Shown in pieces: positions 8,262-15,473 of a DNA stretch of 16,661 nucleotides. Source of the DNA: an uncultured Eubacteriales bacterium (lineage in GTDB: Bacteria > Bacillota > Clostridia > Oscillospirales > Oscillospiraceae); NCBI GenBank assembly GCA_900548615.1, contig URKW01000047.1, positions 1-16,661 of the forward strand, written 5' to 3'. A program made the translations under genes and the position numbers. The first letter of the stretch is position 1; each line of letters starts with the position of its first letter. A model generated the notes under the pieces. The model had not been told where the DNA came from. It made no database searches and was given only the letters and a program-made list of their open reading frames with translations.

Positions 8262-8290
8262 TTTACTCAAGGATAAAACAGATGTAGAAT
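8262..8290 (+). promoter_or_regulatory. Probable DMT permease promoter
   Basis: TTTACT (8262-8267), a 17-base spacer and TAGAAT (8285-8290) on the plus strand. It overlaps the divergent lysR promoter almost completely. The transcript would start near 8297, just before the leader hairpin. Confidence 0.5.
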
Positions 8291-8298
8291 CATGTCAA
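8270..8298 (-). promoter_or_regulatory. lysR promoter
   Basis: On the minus strand a perfect TTGACA (8293-8298), a 17-base spacer and TATCCT (8270-8275) give a leader of about 55 bases before the lysR ATG. Confidence 0.6.
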
Positions 8299-8306
8299 CC
8301 ACCAAA

Positions 8307-8354
8307 AAGTGGCACGGCGTTTTTCTCTCTGTTTTCTCTCACGCCGTGCCGCTT
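8307..8354 (+). promoter_or_regulatory. Leader hairpin upstream of DMT permease (attenuator-like)
   Basis: A 14-base-pair stem pairs 8307-8320 (AAGTGGCACGGCGT) with 8341-8354, with one G-U pair, around a 20-base almost all-pyrimidine loop (8321-8340). It is followed by TTTTCC and then the ribosome site at 8367-8372. It therefore has terminator form but lies inside the expected leader of the permease, in front of the gene. The minus-strand copy is also followed by a run of five T. Confidence 0.65.
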
Positions 8355-8379
8355 TTCCATGTGCTCAGGAGGTACTTCC

Positions 8380-9267
8380 ATGTATCAGAACCGCCGTTTC
8401 TTCATCCGCTATCTCATCGGACTGCTGCTGTTCGGCTTCAACGGCATCGTGGCCAGCCATATCGCGCTGGAGAGCAGCCAGATCGTCCTGCTGCGGACGC
8501 TGCTGGGCAGCGTGAGTCTGCTGGCGTTCTTTTTCCTGTCGGGTCATCGGTTCTCCTTCACAGGACGAGGCCGGGATGTAACGCTGATCCTGCTGTCCGG
8601 CGCAGCAATGGGAGCCAGCTGGATGTTCCTGTACGCCGGCTATCAGACCATCGGCGTGTCCACCGCGTCGCTGCTGTATTACTGCTGTCCGGTGATCGTC
8701 ATGGCGCTGTCGCCGCTGGTGTTCCACGAGGCGCTGACATGGGTGAAGATCACGGGCTTTGTTTGCGTCTGCGGCGGTATCGTGCTGGTGAACGGCTGGG
8801 GCGGCGGAAGTCTCAGCGTTTCCGGTTTTCTGTACGGCATTCTCAGCGCCGTGTGCTACGCCGCCATGCTGATCCTCAACAAGAAGGCGGAAAGCGTGGA
8901 CGGCATGGAGAATTCTCTGCTGCAAATGCTGTCGGCCACCGCCACGGTGTTTGTACTTCTGCTGTGTCAGGGCGGACTGTCCATGACCATCACCGGCGCA
9001 AGCTGGCCGTGGATCTTACTGCTGGGCATTGTGAACACCGGCTTCGGCTGCTGGTGCTACTTCTCCGCCATCGGCTCGCTGCCGGTGCAGACGGTGGCAG
9101 TATGCGGCTATCTGGAGCCGCTGAGCGCCGTCATCTTTTCGGCGCTGCTGCTGCATGAACGGCTGACGCCGCCGCAGATCGTCGGCGCGTGTCTCATCAT
9201 CGGCGGCGCGCTGTTCGCCGAATGCGTTCATCCCCGGCGGAAGGCAAAGAAAGCAGTTGTACAATAA
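8380..9267 (+). CDS. EamA/DMT-superfamily permease
   Basis: A 295-residue inner-membrane protein of the drug/metabolite transporter superfamily with about ten hydrophobic helices arranged as two EamA repeats (about residues 8-140 and 150-285). Typical features are the conserved segments near SASLLYYCCPVIVMALSPLV and the C-terminal repeat ending GACLIIGGALFAE, followed by a basic tail. Members export or import small metabolites; substrate cannot be told from sequence. The ATG at 8380 has AGGAGG 7 bases upstream. The open frame extends far upstream, antisense to lysR, but that part is not a coding start. Divergence from lysR suggests LysR control, possibly of a purine or related metabolite (inference). 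Confidence 0.9.
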   Translation: MYQNRRFFIRYLIGLLLFGFNGIVASHIALESSQIVLLRTLLGSVSLLAFFFLSGHRFSFTGRGRDVTLILLSGAAMGASWMFLYAGYQTIGVSTASLLYYCCPVIVMALSPLVFHEALTWVKITGFVCVCGGIVLVNGWGGGSLSVSGFLYGILSAVCYAAMLILNKKAESVDGMENSLLQMLSATATVFVLLLCQGGLSMTITGASWPWILLLGIVNTGFGCWCYFSAIGSLPVQTVAVCGYLEPLSAVIFSALLLHERLTPPQIVGACLIIGGALFAECVHPRRKAKKAVVQ

Positions 9268-9272
9268 AAATC

Positions 9273-9307
9273 AAGTGCGTGCCGCGGCAAGCGGCACGCA
9301 CTTTTCT
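9273..9307. terminator. Bidirectional terminator between DMT permease and ABC operon
   Basis: AAGTGCGTGCCGC (9273-9285) pairs perfectly with 9291-9303 around a 5-base loop. The plus side continues TTCTT and the minus side continues GATTTTTATT, so it ends both convergent transcripts. Confidence 0.88.
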
Positions 9308-10989
9308 TATGACCAGCTAAGTCCCGGCTGGGGATAGTAGTACTCCTGATAGGAGCGCAGCTCGTCCTGACAGACGGGATTGGCAGTCCCTGTGCTGTCG
9401 ATCTGGCCCAGCACGTTGTTTTTCACCAGCGCCGCGTATTGAAAGCCATCGGGGCCGTAAACGCTCAGCATCAACCGATTGCCGTAATAGGTGGCCACCG
9501 CCAGACTTGTGCCGTTGTAGGCCATGGCATAGCGCTCCTCCACGGTGGCGACGGTATAGGCCTGATAAACCGAACTGTTGGGGTCTGAGGGCACATCCTC
9601 CGTGAACAACCAGCCCGAATCCTCCTGATACCAATACGTATCGTCCGGATCGTCCTTCCACATCTCATAGCCATAGGACACGGTATCGCAGACAAATTGC
9701 AGGTCGTACCCCTCTGCCGATGGCGTCAGCAGCGCCAGACGGCTGCCGATTATCACGGCGGCAAAGTTGTCTCCCTGCTGCATCGATACCTCCGGATAGG
9801 CAGTGCGCGTCACCTGAAGCTCCGCCGTACCGCGGTCATTTTCGTCGGGATAGCTGTAACGGTAGTGGGCAGACTCCGTCGGCTCACGCCACGGGCCGTA
9901 ATCCTCGTAGATATAGCTGGTCTCGGTATACTCATGGGCCGTCGCTTCGCACAGCTCGATCTGCCGTACCAGATGATAGTCGCCGCTGTCCAGCACCCGC
10001 AGCACATAGCGGTCATTCTCCGCCGTCACCAGCAGGATATGGGCGCCGTCGTCACTCTGCCGCAGCAGCATGACCCGCTGCGTTCCGATATCCAGCGGAT
10101 ATACCAGACGGCACTCCGCCACCACCGGGAATCTGCCCCTGACGGTTTCGGACGATCCGCTTCTTTCATCCGTCACTTCCTGCATCCGAACAGGCATATA
10201 CCACAGGCCAAAGCCCTCCGGCGCCCAGTCAGTCTCAGGCTGTACGTCAGCGGGAAAGCCCACCGTCACCAGTACGCCGTCCTCGCTTGCGGCGCAGTAG
10301 GGGGTAAAGGCGTTCTGGACATACTGCAGCCCCGAACCGCTGACATAGTTCATCTGTTGTCCCGTTTCCGTACTGTCCACCCGAAACTCCAGCTCAAAAA
10401 AGTCGTTCTCCGTCACGGGGATCCGCAGCTTGTCAAAGGGAATATTCACCCAGTCTTCGTAGTAACCCGGACTGTTATCGGGAGAAATGCCCTCCGTGAC
10501 GGACTGCTGGGACAGACGCAGGGGATAGCTGTCGTAATAATCGATGGGATAGAGCCGCTTCATGATGTTTGTACCGCGGCTGTTCTCCCTTCCCTGTCCG
10601 CTTGCCGCTTCGCTGAGGATACCGGAAACAATGGGGTCGCGGGTATCTCTCCCTTTCAGCAGACCGGACACGATCCACCAGTCATTGTATTTCTCTCCCA
10701 GCAAGCTATAATAGGGCAGCACCGTCGTGGTCTCCCGGTGGCCGGTCACATGGAAATCCGTGCTATTCGCACCGGACACCGGATCGTATTTCGTGTACCA
10801 CCGCAGGCAGCTATCCAGCGCGATACGGTAGTCCACTGTCAGTCCCTGTGCCGTGCTGCTGTCGCCCAGAGAGGTCAGCACCTGCATCTCGATGGGCAGC
10901 GCCGTGCGGGAAACACTGCTGTTCAGCGTGACCAACGCGCCCAGCGCCAGCAGCAGTGCCAGCGCCGTTATAAGGATGCGCCGTTTCAT
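9307..10989 (-). CDS. Exported protein of unknown function, last gene of the GntR/ABC operon
   Basis: A 560-residue protein I do not recognise. It begins with a basic start (KRR) and one hydrophobic segment (about residues 5-20), a signal peptide or membrane anchor without a lipobox cysteine, so the rest should lie outside the membrane. The remainder is rich in aromatic residues, aspartate and short strand-like stretches such as RYVLRVLDSGDYHLVRQIEL, compatible with a beta-rich (perhaps propeller-like) fold; that is only an impression. The ATG lies one base after the ABC ATPase TGA and has GAGGAGGAG upstream inside that gene, so translation is probably coupled. It may be an extracytoplasmic partner or sensor of the ABC system. 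The gene ends at the bidirectional terminator. Confidence 0.85.
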   Translation of the reverse strand: MKRRILITALALLLALGALVTLNSSVSRTALPIEMQVLTSLGDSSTAQGLTVDYRIALDSCLRWYTKYDPVSGANSTDFHVTGHRETTTVLPYYSLLGEKYNDWWIVSGLLKGRDTRDPIVSGILSEAASGQGRENSRGTNIMKRLYPIDYYDSYPLRLSQQSVTEGISPDNSPGYYEDWVNIPFDKLRIPVTENDFFELEFRVDSTETGQQMNYVSGSGLQYVQNAFTPYCAASEDGVLVTVGFPADVQPETDWAPEGFGLWYMPVRMQEVTDERSGSSETVRGRFPVVAECRLVYPLDIGTQRVMLLRQSDDGAHILLVTAENDRYVLRVLDSGDYHLVRQIELCEATAHEYTETSYIYEDYGPWREPTESAHYRYSYPDENDRGTAELQVTRTAYPEVSMQQGDNFAAVIIGSRLALLTPSAEGYDLQFVCDTVSYGYEMWKDDPDDTYWYQEDSGWLFTEDVPSDPNSSVYQAYTVATVEERYAMAYNGTSLAVATYYGNRLMLSVYGPDGFQYAALVKNNVLGQIDSTGTANPVCQDELRSYQEYYYPQPGLSWS

Positions 10990-10990
10990 G

Positions 10991-11725
10991 TCACTCCTCC
11001 TCGCCGTTCACATCGCACAGCACCCGGCTCACCCGGTCGCTCTGGTACTGATACGTCTCCTTCACGTAGGTCATCAGATCCTTGCCCTGCTCCTCCAGCT
11101 CGTCAATGGTGCAGTCACCCACCAGCTTTCCTTTCCGCAGCAGCACCGCGCGGGAGATGAAGCTCTGCACCTCCTCCAGTAGATGGGTGGACAGCAGCAC
11201 GGTTTCGTGCTCCTCCAGAATGCCCAGCAGCACCTTATAGAAATCCTCCCGGTTGAACACGTCGTTCCCGGCAAAGGGTTCGTCCATCAGAATGTAGTCC
11301 GCGCCCTGCGACAGGGCCATCACCACCTCGAACTGGTTCTTCATACCGGCGGAGAAGGCCCGCAGCGGCTTTTCCATGGGCAGCTCAAAGAAGTCCATCA
11401 ATGCCTGAAACCGCTTTTCATTGAACCGGGGAAAATGGGCCTGATAGAAGTCCCGGTGGGCTTTCGGCGACAGCGCCGGAAAGAAGGAGTGCTCGCAGGT
11501 GGCGAAGCTGAGCCGCTCGATGTTCTTTTCGGTGATGGGCGCGCCGTCCAATGTGACGCTGCCCTGATGGGGCAGCAGGCCCAGAATGCACTTCATCAGC
11601 GTGGTCTTTCCCGCGCCGTTTTCACCGAACAGGCCCACGATCTGGCCCTGCGGAAGTGTAAAGGACACATCCTCTACCGCTTTCGTGATTCCGTACTTTT
11701 TGCTGACGCCTTTCAATTCGATCAT
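10991..11725 (-). CDS. ABC transporter ATP-binding protein, YtrB-like
   Basis: A 244-residue ATPase with Walker A GENGAGKTT (34-42), a degenerate signature FSAGM (124-128), Walker B YILMDEP (144-150, catalytic E149) and the switch histidine in STHLLEE (H181). Where a Q-loop glutamine is expected the sequence reads CEHSFF (77-82), with no glutamine. The start is the ATG at 11725, with AGGAGG 8 bases upstream; a GTG three codons earlier is part of that ribosome site and is rejected. It should power the two membrane proteins encoded just upstream. In YtrA-type operons such ABC systems respond to cell-envelope stress or antibiotics; that role here is inference from operon layout. Confidence 0.92.
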   Translation of the reverse strand: MIELKGVSKKYGITKAVEDVSFTLPQGQIVGLFGENGAGKTTLMKCILGLLPHQGSVTLDGAPITEKNIERLSFATCEHSFFPALSPKAHRDFYQAHFPRFNEKRFQALMDFFELPMEKPLRAFSAGMKNQFEVVMALSQGADYILMDEPFAGNDVFNREDFYKVLLGILEEHETVLLSTHLLEEVQSFISRAVLLRKGKLVGDCTIDELEEQGKDLMTYVKETYQYQSDRVSRVLCDVNGEEE

Positions 11726-11740
11726 ATGGCACACCTCCTA

Positions 11741-12280
11741 TTACTGGTAGTAAAAATTGAGTCTGGTTCGATCCAGAGCCTCCAACCGCGCGATATTCTC
11801 CGGCGTGGGCAAACATTCCGCTGGGGTCTTGAACCGCCACAGCAGCCAGCACAGCCCCAGCAGCACCGCGCCGCTCAGCAGGATCGTCAGTGCCCAGCAC
11901 ACCGGCGCCGTCCACACCTGCCGCCGCAGCAAGCTGCGGCCATCTGGCAGGCGGCGCATCAGATAGATGCTGCGGCTGCCCTGATAGTAGGAGCTGTACA
12001 GTACCGCCGCCGTGGCCAGCGCCACCACCGCCAGCACCGGATACACCAGCAGCGTCCAGACAGCGCACTGGGCAAACGGCGCCATCAGCGCCCGCAGCTC
12101 CCCGGGCCACGGCGAATAGGAGGACCACCACAACTGGTCATACGCCTGATAGTATCTGACAAGGAACAGTATGGCGCATACAAAGGCCGGGGCCGTCAGC
12201 GACCAGAGGATCCAGCCCTGTACCCGATCCGTCTCCATATTGGGCGGCAGGATTGAGGAAAGCTTCCGTTCAAGCCGCAT
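11741..12280 (-). CDS. Small membrane protein of GntR/ABC operon
   Basis: A 179-residue membrane protein with about four hydrophobic segments: residues about 22-44, a long stretch about 65-95 that may be two helices, and about 120-148. A soluble C-terminal tail of about 30 residues follows. I recognise no family signature. The ATG at 12280 has AGGAGG 8 bases upstream; an in-frame GTG three codons earlier overlaps that site. It overlaps the preceding gene by 11 bases and ends 15 bases before the ATPase start. With the 262-residue neighbour it probably forms the membrane part of the transporter. Half-size and low similarity between the two suggest a heterodimeric permease (inference). Confidence 0.85.
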   Translation of the reverse strand: MRLERKLSSILPPNMETDRVQGWILWSLTAPAFVCAILFLVRYYQAYDQLWWSSYSPWPGELRALMAPFAQCAVWTLLVYPVLAVVALATAAVLYSSYYQGSRSIYLMRRLPDGRSLLRRQVWTAPVCWALTILLSGAVLLGLCWLLWRFKTPAECLPTPENIARLEALDRTRLNFYYQ

Positions 12281-13058
12281 CCTTGTCACCTCCTATCAGC
12301 ATGACGAAGGCAGCGCCCGCCACGCCCAGCAGAAGCACCATCAGCAGGGCATTGGCATTTTCGCCCAAGCCGCAGAAGAAGCTGCCGATGGTACCAGCCA
12401 GCGCCAGAAGCACCATCACGCTGAAGCTTCCGCGGCGCTGGCGATAGGAGAACAGCACCGTGCTCAACGCCGCCGCCAGCACAGAGGCAATCCCCACGCC
12501 CCATGCCGCCACGTCCCGCAAGGGCAGCAGATGGTGCAGAAATGTGTCGGTATAGCACAGCAGCAGCATACTCTGCGGGCCATACATATACACGAAGTAA
12601 TCCACCGGCACCTCCATCTGAAGGCGCAGATGCATCACGCCGTACAGCACCGCCGCCAGCACCGCCCAATAGATCACCAGCAGCACGGTATGATAAGCCG
12701 CCCACAGGAGCACTGCCTGCCGCTCCTTCACCCGCAGCCGCCGGATGGTATACTCCGTTTTGGCGCCGTAGCCGCAGCCGGTCAGGCTCATTACCGCCAC
12801 GATCGCCGCAAAGCCCGCCGCGCATACCACCGGCGCGCCGCTGCCGCTGACTACGCCCTCCAGCTTGGGATAGGACGCAACCAGCTGCGTCGTCTCTCCC
12901 GTTTCCGCGCTGACGTGGTTTTCATCCAGCACCACCGTTCCTATCGGATAGCGGTACACTAGGAAGCCTGCCGCCAGCGCCGTTATCAGTATGATCGTCA
13001 GTATTTTATAGAGGTTCCACCGGGCATACAGCCCGACGGTGGACAAATATCTGTTCAT
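12270..13058 (-). CDS. ABC-2-like membrane protein of GntR/ABC operon
   Basis: A 262-residue integral membrane protein. A first helix (about residues 15-37) is followed by an extracytoplasmic stretch of about 35 residues, then about five more helices, a layout like ABC-2-type permeases. The ATG overlaps the GntR TGA as ATGA and has GGAGGAG 5-6 bases upstream. The 3' end overlaps the next membrane gene by 11 bases. No conserved motif identifies the substrate. It is probably the main permease half working with the ATPase encoded two genes downstream. Confidence 0.85.
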   Translation of the reverse strand: MNRYLSTVGLYARWNLYKILTIILITALAAGFLVYRYPIGTVVLDENHVSAETGETTQLVASYPKLEGVVSGSGAPVVCAAGFAAIVAVMSLTGCGYGAKTEYTIRRLRVKERQAVLLWAAYHTVLLVIYWAVLAAVLYGVMHLRLQMEVPVDYFVYMYGPQSMLLLCYTDTFLHHLLPLRDVAAWGVGIASVLAAALSTVLFSYRQRRGSFSVMVLLALAGTIGSFFCGLGENANALLMVLLLGVAGAAFVMLIGGDKDAA

Positions 13059-13441
13059 TTGTTCTCCTCCTCCGCGTACAGCTTTTCCACCAGCGCCGCC
13101 GCTTCCTTCGCCGTCAGCCCCATACCCTTCATATTCCGCACCATGCCGCGCAGTTCATTCCCCGTCAGCTCCCGCCGCAGGGCGGCACGCTGCCGCTCCG
13201 TGGCACATACGAAGCTTTTGGCTCCGGCGTGGGATTGCACCAGTCCCTCCTCCTCCAGCAGGCGGTACGCCTTCTGGACGGTATTGGGGTTCACCGTCAG
13301 ATAGGCCGACAATGCCCGGCGGGAGGGCAGCTCCTCCCCATCGGCGATGATTCCGGATGCCAGCCCCTGTTTGATGTACCGCATGATCCGCAAATAAATG
13401 GGCTGTCCCTCCGTCTGGACGAAGCCCTCGAAGTCGATCAA
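13055..13441 (-). CDS. GntR-family repressor, YtrA subfamily (TTG start)
   Basis: A 128-residue regulator: a GntR winged helix-turn-helix (about residues 12-75, with ELPSRRALSAYLTVNPNTVQ as recognition region) and a short C-terminal helical dimerisation part of about 45 residues, as in YtrA rather than the larger FadR or HutC types. The start is TTG at 13441, with GAGGAGG 8 bases upstream. A longer in-frame ATG at 13528 is rejected because it lies in the -35 box of the gene's own promoter. It heads the five-gene operon and overlaps the next gene by 4 bases. Autorepression through the half-sites at 13476-13518 is likely (inference from position). Confidence 0.9.
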   Translation of the reverse strand: MIDFEGFVQTEGQPIYLRIMRYIKQGLASGIIADGEELPSRRALSAYLTVNPNTVQKAYRLLEEEGLVQSHAGAKSFVCATERQRAALRRELTGNELRGMVRNMKGMGLTAKEAAALVEKLYAEEENK

Positions 13442-13475
13442 CGTTCCCGCCTCCTCTCTCTTCAACCGTACTATA

Positions 13476-13518
13476 TGTGTAACACAGTTTCTAACTGTAT
13501 TATATGCATAGCACAGTT
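13476..13518. promoter_or_regulatory. Candidate GntR operator cluster
   Basis: Three copies of one half-site occur: ACAGTT (13484-13489), its inverse AACTGT (13493-13498) and ACAGTT again (13513-13518). The first pair is separated by 3 bases and the second by 14. A further dyad TGTGT-A-ACACA (13476-13486) adjoins. They flank and overlap the -10 of the GntR promoter, which suits autorepression. Confidence 0.55.
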
Positions 13519-13528
13519 CGTTTGTCAA
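13499..13528 (-). promoter_or_regulatory. Promoter of the GntR/ABC operon
   Basis: On the minus strand a perfect TTGACA (13523-13528), an 18-base spacer and a perfect TATAAT (13499-13504). It gives a leader of about 50 bases before the TTG start of the GntR gene. Strong consensus suggests high expression when derepressed. Confidence 0.88.
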
Positions 13529-13579
13529 GCTTATTCTTGCGGAATTTTACTTAGATTTTACAAAACAGCACCTGAGGAT

Positions 13580-13606
13580 TTGACAATCCCCTGCTATGCT
13601 GATACT
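13580..13606 (+). promoter_or_regulatory. Possible promoter of the Na/Pi cotransporter gene
   Basis: TTGACA (13580-13585) is perfect, but the best -10 candidate GATACT (13601-13606) is only 15 bases away and matches 4 of 6. It lies about 57 bases before the ATG. A different -10 may be used. Confidence 0.35.
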
Positions 13607-13662
13607 GGACGTAAAATGATCGTAAGAAAAATGTGAAACATGGATTGAGGAGAATTTGCAAC

Positions 13663-15423
13663 ATGGATATTTTTAAGGTACTGACCATGATCGGCGGCCT
13701 GTGCCTGTTCCTGTTCGGCATGAACCTGATGGGACAGGCTCTGGAGCGCCGGGCCGGCGGCAAGCTGCGGACGCTGCTGGATAAAATGACCAGCAACGTA
13801 TTCGCCGGATTCCTGACGGGTCTTGGCATCACCGCCATCATTCAAAGCTCGTCGGCCACCACCGTGATGGTGGTAGGCTTCGTCAACTCCGGATTGATGA
13901 CGCTGCGGCAGGCCATCAACGTCATCATGGGCGCCAACGTGGGCACCACCGTCACCGCGTGGCTGCTGAGTCTGGCAGGCATCGACAGCGGCAACATGTG
14001 GATCAAGCTGCTGAAGCCCACCTCCTTTACTCCTCTGCTGGCGCTGATCGGTATCATCTTCTATATGTTCTGCAAGGACACCAAGAAGAAGGACACCGGC
14101 ATGATCCTGCTGGGCTTCGCCACGCTGATGTTCGGCATGGACACCATGAGCGGCGCGGTGGCGGGCTTGAAGGATGTCCCCGGCTTTGCCGAACTGTTCA
14201 TCATGTTCAAGAACCCCATTCTGGGCGTGCTGGTGGGCGCGGTGCTGACGGGTATTATCCAGTCCAGCTCCGCTTCCGTAGGTATTTTGCAGGCGCTGGC
14301 CCTGACCGGACAGGTCAGCTATGCCGCCGCCATCCCCATTATCATGGGCCAGAATATCGGCACCACTGTTACGGCGCTGCTGTCCTCCATGGGCACCAGC
14401 AAAAACGCCAAGCGGGCCGCCGTGGTGCATCTGATGTTCAATGTCATCGGCGTGGTGGTGCTGCTGACGGTGTTCTGCATCGTCAAGGCCATCTTTGCCC
14501 CGGCGATCCTGAACGAATCCGCCACTATGTACGGCATTGCCATCGCCCACTCCCTGTTCAACATTCTGTGTACCGCCATGCTGCTGCCCTGCGGCAGCAT
14601 GCTGGAAAAGCTGGCCATCCGTCTGGTGCCCGACGCAGCACAGGAGGAAAAGGCCGTGGAGCTGGACGAGCGTCTGCTGGCCACCCCTTCTCTGGCGCTG
14701 CAGCAGTGCCGCACGGTAGCCAACGATATGGCCGTCTGCGCTGTGCGGTCTCTTGAAAACGCGCTGACCGCTTTCGATCAGTACACGCCGGAACTGGCGG
14801 AAAGCGTCCGTAAGGACGAGGATCGCTGCGACCACTATGAGGACGTGATCGGCACCTATCTGGTAAAGCTGAGCGCCCAGAAAATGGGCGAAAAGGAAAG
14901 CGAAGAGGCCACCGAGCTGCTGAAATCCATCGGCGATTGGGAGCGTGTTTCCGACCATGCCGTGAACGTGCTGGAATCGGCGGAAGAGCTACGGGAGAAG
15001 GGCCTTGCCTTCAGCGGCAGCGCCCAGTCGGAGCTTGCCACGCTGTCCGACGCCGTGCGCGAGATCCTGACGCTGGCGCAGACCTCCTTTATCCAGCAGG
15101 ACGTTTCCTCCGCCCTGCAGGTAGAGCCGCTGGAGCAAGTCATTGACGCGCTGAAGGAGAAAATGCGCACCCGTCACATTCTGCGGATGCAGCAGGGTCA
15201 GTGCAGCATCGAGGCCGGCTTCGTCTGGTCCGACCTGCTGACGGATCTGGAGCGCACCTCCGACCACTGCTCCAATATCGCCGGGTGTGTCATCGACGCC
15301 GCCCAGCATAACCTGAACCTTCACGAAACGCTGCATGCCATCCGCCACAGCGACGAAAACTTCCAACGCCGCTTCCGTTCCTATCTGGAAGCCTATTCCT
15401 TACCTACTCTCCCATCCATGTAA
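13663..15423 (+). CDS. Na/Pi-cotransporter family protein with C-terminal PhoU domain
   Basis: A 586-residue membrane protein of the NptA/YjbB type, thought to move phosphate together with sodium. The hydrophobic part (about residues 1-320) holds the two inverted-repeat signatures of the family: QSSSATT (61-67) with GANVGTT (90-96), and QSSSAS (200-205) with QNIGTT (230-235). The soluble part (about 345-570) is a PhoU-like helical domain with repeated ERxSDH-type motifs, for example WERVSDHAVN and LERTSDHCSN. The ATG at 13663 has GAGGAG (13647-13652) 10 bases upstream; a GTG ten codons earlier lies before that site. It is transcribed alone, divergent from the GntR operon. Direction of transport is not established; some relatives export phosphate. 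Confidence 0.93.
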   Translation: MDIFKVLTMIGGLCLFLFGMNLMGQALERRAGGKLRTLLDKMTSNVFAGFLTGLGITAIIQSSSATTVMVVGFVNSGLMTLRQAINVIMGANVGTTVTAWLLSLAGIDSGNMWIKLLKPTSFTPLLALIGIIFYMFCKDTKKKDTGMILLGFATLMFGMDTMSGAVAGLKDVPGFAELFIMFKNPILGVLVGAVLTGIIQSSSASVGILQALALTGQVSYAAAIPIIMGQNIGTTVTALLSSMGTSKNAKRAAVVHLMFNVIGVVVLLTVFCIVKAIFAPAILNESATMYGIAIAHSLFNILCTAMLLPCGSMLEKLAIRLVPDAAQEEKAVELDERLLATPSLALQQCRTVANDMAVCAVRSLENALTAFDQYTPELAESVRKDEDRCDHYEDVIGTYLVKLSAQKMGEKESEEATELLKSIGDWERVSDHAVNVLESAEELREKGLAFSGSAQSELATLSDAVREILTLAQTSFIQQDVSSALQVEPLEQVIDALKEKMRTRHILRMQQGQCSIEAGFVWSDLLTDLERTSDHCSNIAGCVIDAAQHNLNLHETLHAIRHSDENFQRRFRSYLEAYSLPTLPSM

Positions 15424-15467
15424 ACGTGAAACGCCCTGCCGCCGAAAGGCGCAGGGCGTTTCACGTT
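15423..15467. terminator. Long convergent terminator hairpin
   Basis: A 17-base-pair perfect stem pairs 15423-15439 (AACGTGAAACGCCCTGC) with 15451-15467, capped by an inner GCC-GAAA-GGC hairpin with a GNRA-type loop. It begins at the last base of the cotransporter stop codon and ends 6 bases before the stop of the convergent gene. Neither side has a good T-run, so the termination strength is uncertain. Confidence 0.65.
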
Positions 15468-15473
15468 ATTCAC

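Noticed and set aside
8307..8354. The leader hairpin as a terminator of lysR
   Set aside because: lysR is transcribed away from it and starts at 8208, so it cannot terminate lysR.
7513..8379. Upstream in-frame extension of the DMT permease
   Set aside because: It is antisense to lysR and crosses the divergent promoters and the leader hairpin; the AGGAGG-preceded ATG at 8380 fits the family's N-terminus.
9697..11160. A 487-codon plus-strand frame opposite the exported protein and the ABC ATPase
   Set aside because: It spans two clear minus-strand genes and has no homology or ribosome site.
13594..14958. A 454-codon minus-strand frame opposite the Na/Pi cotransporter
   Set aside because: Very rich in Gln, His and Gly; no ribosome site; it runs into the promoter region of the real gene.
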